Positions 44,153 through 56,100 of a stretch of DNA of 64,000 nucleotides are shown piece by piece. The position numbers and the translations under genes were made by a program. Location of the stretch: assembly GCA_032158295.1 (NCBI GenBank), contig CM063247.1:17646875-17710874 (forward strand), read 5' to 3'. The notes beneath the pieces are model-generated. The model did not search any database. It worked only from the letters and a program-made list of their open reading frames with translations, and was not told the origin of the DNA. This DNA comes from Pycnopodia helianthoides. Its lineage: Eukaryota; Echinodermata; Asteroidea; Forcipulatida; Asteriidae. Each line of letters opens with the position of its first letter. Within the stretch, counting starts at the first letter, position 1.

Positions 44153-47100
44153 ATGGTGGATGAGCCGGATAGGTTTTATTACATCTACAGCTGCGATTTA
44201 AATGTTGATGTACAGATTAAAGTGTAAGTTCAAATTTTTTTGGGAATGATGAATGCAGTGAATGGAATGATGAATGCATGGAATGGAATGATGAATGCAG
44301 CAAATGAAATGATGAATGCAGGGAAAGGAATGATGAATGCAACGAATGGAAGGTCTGGATGAATCCAGCGAATGGAAGGATCAATGCAGCGAATGGAATG
44401 ATGAATGTAGGGAAAGGCATGATGAATGCAGTGAAGGAAGGATGAATGTAGGGAAAGGAATGATGAATGCAACGAATGGAAGATCTGGATAAATCCAGCG
44501 AATGGAAGGATCAATGCAGTGAATGGAATGATGAATGTAGGGAATGGAATGATGAATGCAGTGAAGGAAGGATGAATGCAACGATTGGAAGGTCTGGATG
44601 AATCTAGTGAATGGAAGGATGAATGCAGGGAATGGAATGATGAATGCAGGGAATGGAATGATGAATGCAGCGAAAGGAATGATGAATGTAGGGAAAGGAA
44701 TGATGAATGCAGTGAAGGAATGATGAATGCAACGAATGGAAGGTCTGGATGAATGCAGCGAATGGAATGATGAATGCAGGGAAAGGAATGATGAATGTAG
44801 GGAAAGGAATGATGAATGAAGTGAAGGAAGGTAAATATGCAACAAATGGAAGGTCTGGATGAATGCAGCGAATGGAATGATGAATGTAGGGAAAGGAATG
44901 ATGAATGCAGTGAAGGAATGATGAATGTAGGGAAAGGAATGATGAATGCAGTGAAGGAATGATGAATGCAACGAATGGAAGGTCTGGATGAATCCAGCGA
45001 ATGGAATGAATAATGCAGGGAAAGGAATGATGAATGCAGGGAATGGAATGATGAATGCAGGGAAAGGAATGATGAATGCAGTGAAGGAAGGTTGAATGCA
45101 ACGAATGGAAGGTATGGATGAATGCAGCGAATGGAATGATGAATGCAGCGAATGGAATGATGAATGTAGGGAAAGGCAAGATGAATGCAGCAAATGGAAT
45201 GATGAATGCAGGGAATGGAATGATGAATGCAGCGAATGGAATGATGAATGCAGGGAAAGGAATGATGAATGCAGTGAAGGAATGATGAATGCAACAAATG
45301 GAAGGTCTGGATGAATCCAGCGAATTGAATGAATAATGCAGGGAAAGGAATGATGAATGCAGGGAATGGAATGATGAATGCAGGGAAAGGAATGATGAAT
45401 GCAGTGAAGGAAGGTTGAATGCAACGAATGGAAGGTCTGGATGAATGCAGCGAATGGAATGATGAATGCAGCGAATGGAATGATGAATGTAGGGAAAGGC
45501 ATGATGAATGCAGCAAATGGAATGATGAATGCAGGGAATGGAATGATGAATGCAGCGAATGGCAGGTCTGGATGAATGCAGCAAATGGAGTGATGAATGC
45601 GGGGAAAGGAATGATGAATGCAGCGAAGGAAGGTTGAATGCAACGAAGGGAAGGTCTGGATGAATGCAGCGAATGGAATGATGAATGCAGGGAAAGGAAT
45701 GATGAATGCAGCGAATGGCAGGTCGTGATGAATGCGGGGAAAGGAATGATGAATGCAGCGAAGGAAGGTTGAATGCAACGAATGGAAGGTCTGGATGAAT
45801 GCAGCGAATGGAATGATGAATGTAGGGAAAGGCATGATGAATGCAGCAAATGGAATGATGAATGCAGGGAATGGAATGATGAATGCAGCAAATGGAATGA
45901 TGAATGCGGGAAAGGAATGATGAATGCAGTGAAGAAAGGATGAATGCAACAAATGGCAGGTCTGGATGAATCCAGCAAATGGAATGATGAATGCAGGGAA
46001 AGGAATGATGAATGCAGCGAATGGAAGGTCTGGATGAATCCAGCAAATGGAATGATGAATGCAGGGAAAGGAATGATGAATGCAGCAAATGGAAGGTCTG
46101 GATGAATCCAGCGAATGGAATAATGAATGCAGGGAATGGAATGATGAATCCAGTGAATGGAATGATGAATGCAGCGAATGAAATTCATAATGCAGGGAAA
46201 GGAATGATGAATGCAGGGAATGGAATTATGAATGCAGCAAATGGAATTAATAATGCAGGGAAAGGAATGATGAATGCAGGGAATGGAATGATGAATGCAG
46301 GGAATGGAATGATAAATGCAGCAAATGGAATTATGAATGCATAGAATGGAATGATGAATGCAGCAAATGGAATGATGAATGCAGCAAATGGAATGATGAA
46401 TGCAGCAAATGGAATGAATGGAATGATGAATGCATGGAATGGTATGATGAATGCATGGAATGGAATGATGAATGCAGGGAATGGAATGATGAATGCAGCA
46501 AATGGAATGATGAATGCAGCAAAAGGAATGATGAATGCACAGAATGGAATGATGAATGCATGGAATGGAATGATGAATTCATGAATGGAATGATGAATGC
46601 ATGGAATGGAATGTGGAATGCAATGAATGCAGGGAATGGAATGATGAATGCAGTGTTAAATGCAGAGAATGGAAGGATGAATGCAGCAAATGGAATGATA
46701 AATCCAGTGAATGGATTGATGAATGCAGGGAATGGAATGACTGATGCAGCAAATGGAATGATGAACGCAGAGAATAGAAGGAGAATGCAAGGAATGGATT
46801 GTTGAATGCAACCAATGGATTGATAATCGCAGTAAATGGATTGATGAATGCAGGGAATGGATTGATGAATGCAGGGAATGGGATGACGAATGCAGCAAAT
46901 GGAATGAAGAACGCATGGAAGGAGAATGACAGGAACGGATTGTTGAATGCAACAAATGGATTGATAAACGCAGTAAATGGATTGATGAATGCAGGGAATG
47001 GAATGACGAATGCAGCAAATGGAATGATGAACGCAGAGAATGGAAGGAGAATGCAAGGAATGGATTGTTGAATGCAACCAATGGATTGATAATCGCAGTA

Positions 47101-50100
47101 AATGGATTGATGAATCCAGCAAATGGAATGATGAATGCAGGGAATGGAATGACGAATGCAGCAAATGGAATGATGAACGCATGGAAGGAGAATGACAGGA
47201 ACGGATTGTTGAATGCAACAAATGGATTGATAATCGCAGTAAATGGATTGATGAATGCAGGGAATGGATTGATGAATGCAGGGAATTAGACGATCTTATC
47301 TTCTAATTTCTTGCCATAATGAAGGCACTTTTATCGACAAACATACCATGGATTGGTGTTCAAGAACTTCTTTTGCACGGTGACTTTGCGATTCAACAAT
47401 TGTTGTTCTGAGAAAAAAACTCAATGAACTTTGCCCTGCATTGTACCTTACATGTAGTTCCTCTATCAGAAAAATTTGTTGATGTTTGAATAGCCAGGTA
47501 CTCCAAGGCTGTGATTGTGAAGCTGTTCTTTCCTCGGCTCGCAAATGTGTACCGAGTTGTATGTAGTCTGACCAATTTTTTTAATGAATATGGTAATTTT
47601 CAATGGCCAATCACAGCGTGCGGACTGTTGGTTAGCGTGTGGACTTTGGAACTGCAATGCACTGCACGTGTTGTGTGTGCATGGATGACCGGCCGGTGAC
47701 CGAATGTACAAATGTACGTACAGATGTATGGTGATTTTGTGTACATCACACAGTCCCAAAATACAGTACATTCAGCAACTATGTATGTACTGTGTGCATG
47801 CATGTTTGTCAACTACAGTGAACAGTTGCGGTCGTAGCCATATTGAATCTAGCAAATATCAAGACTTGTCAACAATTTTACAAACTTAAAAATAGTATCC
47901 CTTTGGGATTTTCCTACTGTACCCCTTATTTCATAGAAGAGAAATGATGGCGCTGTCCCATTCAGTGACAGTCCAACACTGTTAACTTGAGATTGACATA
48001 AAACCGTAAAAATATATGTTTTTACATGTTTTATGGGTAAGGCCTGCGTCTGGGTATTATGTTCGTATTTTTGGACAGTTGATGGGGATGATTTGACGAA
48101 CATAAAAAGGACCAGAAGAACCGGTTGACAAATGTGTCAAAAGGTGGATTTTTAGGGGTAGACCGCGATGATATTTTTTTCAGATCCTCTCTGTACAGCA
48201 ATAACATGTTTTCATGCCTTCTTGGCACTCATCAGTTGCGTGTGGGTGATTCTAATAGAATCTGTAGGTCTCATGTCTTGTGAGAGTATATATGTGACCT
48301 GTTCCTCCAGTAAGGAGATTAGGACGTTTAGTGTTTCATCCGGGTCTACAAAACCCAAATCATCAGGGGGTGAAGCGAGCTGTTTAGAGGTTGAGTCGGT
48401 TGGACTCCGGTTTAGTTTTGCTCTGATCATCTTTTCCCTTATGTTTTGGTCTTTTCTGTATGCAATGAAAGGAGGGGTCTGGAAAGATTTCCGAGAGTGT
48501 TTCATGGTTGCGTGTTAGAGACCAGTTTTGTTTGGCGGATTTGTTTAGGTCACTTTGGTTGATGTATGGGTTGTAGGCCTATGTCGTACTGAAAACCGAT
48601 GGATTTTTGCTTTCTGTTTTTTCCTGTTGTTTATGAATCAGATTTGATCGTTCTCTGTGTGATACTTTTTCCGTGGTTTTGTTTATTTCTGAAATGTTAT
48701 AGCCTCTTGCGATTAGCTTTTCAGAGAAGTTGTTGACTTTGAGTTATTTGTTTTTCTAGCATAGCGGAGTGTTTCTCCGTATATGAATGCTTTGAACATG
48801 TGTAGGGGGTGTGATGATGTCTTGTGTAGGTATTGGTAGGTTTCAGTGGGTTTGGTATAGTTTGTGTCTAACATACCAGTTTCACTGAACCTTTTACCTT
48901 TGAAGAAAGTCAAGGTATAGTTGATCAATAGAAGTATCAGAGGCCTCAAAAGTGAATTTGAGGGTTGGGTGTATTTGATTCTTGTCGTTAATAAGGCCAA
49001 CAAAAAAAAGGGTTCTGTTTCCGGTGCCCAGACCGACCCTAGTTTTTACGCCGCGACCCTAAACTTTTTATTCGGCTTTTTAAAAAAACGGGGGGGAAAT
49101 GGAAAAAAACAGAGAAAAGCAGTGGAAAAAAAAATAATAAATAAATTACCTGGAAATTTTTTTTTGACTTTTACCAATTAAACATGTTTTAGGCAACATT
49201 GAAATAAAAACCAGAATATATCAAGAAAAACTTACAGATATCTCCATGATATTTTAGCCTGTGATGTCCAACGACTCGACTACGAGCGAAAAATACCCAC
49301 AGTTCAATGCGCATAGCGCACATGTGTACACGGCGCTGTGTGAAGCGCATTCCAAGGATTTGCGCAAACTTAAGATTGCGCACATTTTGTAAGGTCGGGC
49401 AGATTAACCGCCAAATCTGCAAAGCGCAAACTACAGTTTGCGCGCAATTTTGCCTAATTCGCTGAGCAAATCCGTTGATTTTTTTTTCAACACATGAACG
49501 ATCGTGGACGTATCGTCAATCGTATCAGAATAATAAAAAGAAACGCAAAATAAAAAAACTTTCCGACCTACCGACCCTATTTTTAAATGACATGTAATCG
49601 GAAACAGAACCTTTTGGGGGGGGGGGGCCTAAGGGTCTTGAAATTGTCAAGGGTGCTGTTACAGATGACAAGTACATGTATGTCGCTATAATGCCACCGA
49701 GTTAGGATGTGATCAGCTTTTTCCAGGATTTGTTTTTCCAGAATATGTAGTCTAGTATCACAGATTTCAGGGCTTGCTGTTGAACCCATGGCACATCTGA
49801 TTTTTGGGAGATAGTACAGTTTTGGAGTTGTTACCGAAATGGCAGCAATTTCTTCCCAATATCAGTTCCAATAACTCACGGATGCAGTTGGAGGTTGGTT
49901 TTGTGATAGAGTATGGGTGGTTGGTTCGGTCTAGGGCATTGCAAACACTGTTTATTGCCTCCGTTTGACGGACGTTTGTGTACATTGAGACAACATCAAT
50001 ACTTGTTATCGGAAAATGTGGATTCCTCTAGTTTTCGCAATACTGTATGTCTGCGGTGTCACGGACATATGTTGGTTGGGCGGTAACTATCGGAAGAAGG

Positions 50101-53100
50101 AAAAATCCACAAATTCTGATATTTTGGGTGTAGGGCTTGAACATCCACTTATTAGGTATGTCTCTCCACAAAAGGCAGCCCGCGGGTGGTGTTTTGTGTA
50201 TTTTCGGCAGAAAATTCATAGGCAGTTGTCTGTTTGTGAGAGTGGATCAAGATAAGCCTGGGTTTGCTTGTTGATGTATGTAGTTGCTTCTATGCCTCTG
50301 TTGTGTGATATCTTGGTCAAGCTTTGTGTAGTGCTTGGATTCAAGATGTCGGTAGCCTACTTCAAGGTAATCAGTGCGGTTCATTATGCAAATGCCTCTT
50401 CAATTGTCGCAAGGTTTAATTACGATGTCTGTATTGTGTTTTAGTTTGGTTATTGCTGATATTTCTTGTCTGGTCATATTTCTGAGCTGGTTGTTCAATC
50501 AAATACATGTACTGTACATGTACATGTACTCGCATGTAGCGACTGGGCAACCGCTAATTTCGAACCCATGTAGATTAAGGGGATCAGTGGGAAGACACTG
50601 CAAAAGTCACATACAATATGACTGTGAATGTGTACATATATACATGTATACATGTACATTCGCATTTCCGAGCCAACTTTTGTTTTGTTTTTTGTTTAGT
50701 GGAACTGTTGAAGGCAAAAGAAGGAAGCTGTCACATAAGATCCTGCTTCAGGAACCCCATCTTCGTTTCTCTGGGTTGTATGAGAATAAATGCTCTGATC
50801 TGTATGTGACTTGCCAGATATTTTCTGATGGAATTCCTTTGACACTACCATCCTGTACTTCATACAAATCCTTTAACTCAAGATGGAAGTAAGTATGGTT
50901 TTATATATTTTTTTAATTAAAGGGTTTGTTTTGGTTTTTGAGAAACATTGGGTTTTCATGTTCATTGCAATAATGTGTGAAGGAAATATAATTTCATTTC
51001 TGTTCAGTTGAAAATTTTTTGGTACCACCCATAAGGTTAATTTTGAGAAAAACCTGGACCAACATTTTTTGGGGGCAATCTCATTTGTCAAAATGTGAAA
51101 TCATGCCTGAACAAAGTAAACAAAATTCTCATAGTTTGAAATGGGAGTTAAGTTTCTCTATTGAAAAAGAAAGTTCCGTTTGTTTATGGTCATCATGTTA
51201 ACTGCTGTTGAACTTGGGTAGCATACAGAGCATTCTGGGTATATTATTACTTCAACTGCAGCACTCACAGGGATGCTGTAAATATGGCTTTATCAGGCCT
51301 CTGTGTCTGTACCCTTGGAAATTGTTCTTTTATGCGTGCTTCTTGTGTTGAGTGGCTGTTATAATTCCCAATCTCACAAATTTTGCTTTCTCAACGATAC
51401 AATATGACTTTATGTCAACAGTGCCCAATTTTACCCTAATAATTTGGTAAATTTTAGTGGAAATGCATTGATTTTAAATAAAAATGTCTTACTAGTTATT
51501 TCTTAAATTGGGAGACTGCCAACACGTTAGTCCAAAGTAAGCAGGTTTAAATCCTGCTTTTGTAAATTTTTCTTTTTCTTCAAACCAGAGTTGTTTAAAA
51601 TGTACCCTGTTAGCTTTCCTTGTGGCTTATTACTTGATATTTGAAATAAAAAGTATCATCCTCTTTGGGTGATCCCTCTCCTGCCGCTTCCTAGGTTTAT
51701 TGTAAAACTTGGGCGTGTTCCCTTGGGAAAACAGCAGTTACAGGTTGAGTGGCTTCTGACTGGCACCCCTGAACAAAGATATTGACAAAATAGGGAGACT
51801 GTCAACATTAGGACTAGATGGCTCATTTGGTGGTTTGTGGTTTGAGCCCCAGACTCAATAAATACATGTACGTTTTTGACAAGGCTCCAACTGGTCATGC
51901 GACCTCTATGCTAAATTTGTCTCTCACTTCTCCATTCCACAATCTACCTGTTTTCCTGTATTGTTCACCTTCATTATCATCCTGCACAGTGCTTGATGCT
52001 ATCTCTGATAGCAATGATTGTGCTTTTTCTCAGCACCCAGGGTTCCGCTCAAGTCTTGGCATTTGGAGACTTCAATGTTAACCCTTGGAGCGCCGCCGAC
52101 GTTCTGAAATGTCCAACTGAGTATCCATCCACAGGCCTCCGACGTTCCCATACGTTCTACTACTCGACCTAAAAAATATAAAATTGCCCTAATTGCCAAA
52201 ACGCGACCAGCACTGTAAGGAACCCTTCGAGCACTGCCTATGTTCTGAAACGTCCTACTGAATCTCCATCCACAAGCCATCGACGTTCCCTAACGTTCTA
52301 CTACTCGTCAAAATTGTTTTCTTTTTAAATGGCCGGGTTGTGGATACAGAGTTACCAAAATGAGGCTGGCACTGTAAGGGTTAACCACAAGGAGTGGCTG
52401 ACCCATTCTCGTAATACTAACAGCAACCTGGTACAGCAACATATAAATTTTCCATCTCCCAGGATCTTACTGAGATAGTTTCATCCTCACTTATATTTCG
52501 GATCGTGCTCCGGATGGTCGTAGGTACCTGCTCATCTTCTTGTGTTCTATCTCAGGTGACTGTGTTTCTAAGGTCTTGCCTTCAACTATTACTTTTTCTG
52601 TGTCGTACTCTTTTCCCTCAACTACATTCAAGCCATTTTAACCATACTATTTTTCAGTTTGGAAAGGGTAACTGGGATGTTTTTCAATGTTTTCTCGCAG
52701 TGTGCCCTTGTCATCAATTCTAAGTCATGCAGCAGACGAGTTATCCCAATGGATTAATCTTGTTAAATGGAGATTTATATCCCCTTATGAACCTACCAGC
52801 TCAAGGCCCATTCTCAATATTGGTACACTCCAGTAACCAAGTATCATTTTTCAGGATCTTTGGACAGTAAGTGTCTTTTCCGTGAAGCTTGAAATTGATG
52901 AAAGAGAGTTTTAGAGGAGTCTAAGCAGCAAAATGCAAACTCTATTGCTGTTTCCATTTCAATGCAGCGGCTTTGTTCCAGGGACTTTTGGCGGATTGTC
53001 ATTGGTATACTTACATGTGCATAATATAACCGCAGCAAGTCCTCCATTTCTCCTCTCTTTCATATACCCTAAAGTTTTCTCCTGAAGATGACGCAAACCT

Positions 53101-56100
53101 GACAACTTTGTATCCAACTGAACACTCAATGATGAGGGGCATCTATTTGCTGCCTTTCAATGTCATCCAGCCACTGTATCATCTGATTCTCTTGTCACTC
53201 CAAAGAAGATTGCCTGGACTGTTCATTCCTTGGATGCCTCCAAGGCTACGGGCCCTGATGGAATCCCTGCAATTGTTTTGAAAATGTGTTCCCCAGCACC
53301 TTCCCCTATTCTTGCCAAGCTATTCAGTATGTGCTTTACAGTCTCTGTGTTTCCTTCATCTTGGAAGAAAGTGGCATCTACTGTCCCCGTCTTTAAGGGT
53401 GCTGGAGAGCGTTCTGAATCTACTAATTATTGTCCTATTAGTCTGCTTCCCATAATAAGTAAGATTTTTGATAGCTTTGTAAGCAAACAGCTCCTTGGAT
53501 ACCTGGAGGCCAAAGACCTTCTAACTGACTGCCAGTTTGAGTTTTGCCATTCAAGCTCCACCGGTGATCTGCTTTCCCTGATTACTGATAATTTTGGAGG
53601 GACCTGTGATCGCAGGTTTGAAGCTGTGTTGAAGCATTGGACATCTCCAAGGTGTTTGACAAAGGTCGCTCAAAGGTCATACTGGCCTGCTTCACAAGCT
53701 TCAGTCTGTTGTGTGTCAGGCAGATCCATAATTTCTGCTTTCCTTTCCAAACACAGTTTTAAGGTTGTCTTTGATGGTCAATTTTCTCCCGCCCACATCA
53801 ATTCTGGTGTTCCACAGGGTTCTATACTTGGTCCTACACTTGGTCCTACTCTTTTTCTTGTTTACATTAACGATATGCCCGATGAAGTTTTGTCTCAGCT
53901 TGCCATGTGGTTCAACGCTCTACTGTGTTTCCCCTAACTCTTCCAACACTTCTCGCTGGGTGTCTCACTGAATAATGATTTAAAGAGCGTGCTGAAGTGG
54001 GGTAACAACTGGCAGGTAAAAAGAAAAACAATTCCGCAATTCCTAGAAAATTATTTTGTCAGGGTGGAAGTGAAAAAATTGAAGATTCCCCTGCATTAAC
54101 CGCTTAAATGGAAGCTTGTTACTTTATTGAAACTTAAAAAACAGCTATTCAAAATTGAATCAAAAATGTCAGGTCAAATCTGCCAAAAATGGGACCTAGT
54201 ATCTTTAAGCATGTCAAGTTCAACTTTGTCAAGGTGTAATTTTTCAAATATTTACTTCCTGTTTGATAGCTGGAATGAATGGCTGACACTTCCCGTGAAA
54301 TACAACGATTTACCAAGAAATGCAAAGGTAAGCTAAAAATTTATGAAGGTATCATCAAGGGATCTGTATTCCATGCTTCACGTGCTGGTGTTAAACATTA
54401 TCGTTAACTGTTTTATTTATATCAATAGTACTTTCGATAGCCAGAAATAGTACAATAAAGGGGCCAAAGTGTCCATACTTCTTTCTCTAAACCTTAACTA
54501 TATTGGCCTGTCCTTGGGCTTTATCAAACCCTAAAAATCTACCGAAATTGGTTATAATATAGTGGTTGGTACAAATGTGTTTGAATTCAGTCTTGATGTC
54601 TTAAAAGGAGCCTCAGGGTACAATGTATGCTATTGACCCCAAAATTGACAAAGCCCAGGAAGGGGCAGTGATAGGAAAAATTAATCAGCAAGCTTGTTTC
54701 ATTTGGTTAGGTAATCATAGTTATCTGGGTTTATTAACCTGTTCACATTGTTTAGTAATCTGTTCTAGCGATTTATTAAACCATTATTTGCATGGTTTAG
54801 TAATCTCTTCAAACAAATTAATAATCTGGTCAAACGGTTAAATTAGCCTTGCACGGTTTGTTTTCATGGTTTACTAGTTCCTTGTAACAAATGAATATTT
54901 CACTTGAACAATAAACCGTTCGTGAGGTTTAAGTTATAATCCTTTTGATCAAGCTAATAATCTATCACATGCGTTATTTTGGTTGTGGCTTGAATCTGTT
55001 CACATGGTATGGTTTTAAAACAAAAAATTGAAGAAATTTACCAAATCATTGAGACGGGCGATCAAAAATTGCTTCAATATGGCGAGGGGTTGACGTTTTT
55101 GGTAATTCGATAGTTATTATGTAGACCATAGGGAGGGATTTTTTGAATGGATAATTGAACCTGGTGAATGTGTTATGAATTTGTTATAAAACCATTTGAA
55201 CACACACCATAAACCTTGCAAATAAATTATTAATATGTTTGAACTGATAAACCTTGCAAATGGATTATTAATTCATTCCGAGCCTGAAACAGGGTCAACC
55301 TTGTAGAATAATTGGTTGGCCTTTAAAGTTCAATAAATTCAAAGGAACTACACTTTAGGCACCCCTAAAGGGATGAAATAAAAATGCCAACACAAGGACG
55401 AGACATTCCAGCTCAACTACCGCAGCTACCCAATACAATAGTTTTCTGCTGAGTGTAGCAGATTGGGAGTTTCACACCAATTCTATCTGCATAAGGACAG
55501 CTCCTATTCCCACATCGGATGCATCTGTTTGCAGTATGTGTGCCTGATCGGGTAATCGCAGGATTGGCGCAGATGCGAGACACTCCTTCATCAGGGTATT
55601 AAACGCATCCTCCTGTGACTTATTCCAATATACATTGTTGGGCTGCTTTTCTTTGTCAAGTCAGTTGTTATTGGTGCGGTGATTTCTGCAAAATTTGTGG
55701 TAATAACAATACATGAGCGAACTTGCTCTTTTGTTTCAGGGCGTTTTGCCTCAAGTAAGCTTTACCTTTTCTGGCTTTGGTTTTACTCCACCATCACCAA
55801 GCACATGTAAAGGAAAAAAGTATTGGTTTTCTCAGTACATGTAGATGACTGGAGTACAAGTTTTTCTTTATAACAACGAAACCAAGCACTGCTGTCGCTA
55901 GAGTCTTCTCCCTGAATAGTCGGGTACCTCAATGTTTGCCAAACACAGCTTTCAGAATGACGTAGTGAGTTAGGGAGCCGCACACAATCAACTTGCCTAG
56001 TGTTTTCTTACACAGCAGCTGATTGGTTATATTATTTTGGTGCACAGTCTGACCAATCTCGTTTGGGCTCTCATTTTGCAAGCGTGTCATGCAGGTATTT

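Larger units (their letters stand above)
51851..54040 (+). mobile_element. CR1/jockey-like non-LTR retroelement in PIK3C3 intron 2 (broken)
   Basis: Ordered pieces on the plus strand: an endonuclease-type YCSPSLSS region (51960); GDFNVN, split by a MITE, continuing HKEWLTHSR (52065 and 52385); SQDLTEIV; ADELSQWINLVKWRFI (52733); RLCSRDFWRIV (52970); then the reverse transcriptase (53190-53960) and a late LNNDLKSVLKWGNNWQV (53970). This is the apurinic endonuclease plus RT layout of the CR1/jockey clade. Frames change repeatedly and no 3' tail or target duplication is clear. It lies in the same orientation as PIK3C3. Confidence 0.82.

Noticed and set aside
44230..46188. 652-codon open frame on the minus strand, and 523- and 494-codon frames overlapping it
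   Set aside because: All lie in the 21-bp minisatellite, whose period is a multiple of three. Every minus frame gives a 7-residue repeat with no family resemblance.
45096..47289. Plus-strand frames of MMNAANG/NECSEWND repeats
   Set aside because: The same minisatellite read on the other strand.
51544..51849. Complete tRNA gene
   Set aside because: B-box-like words are present, but the A-to-B spacing is too short and no cloverleaf with an anticodon arm can be drawn.
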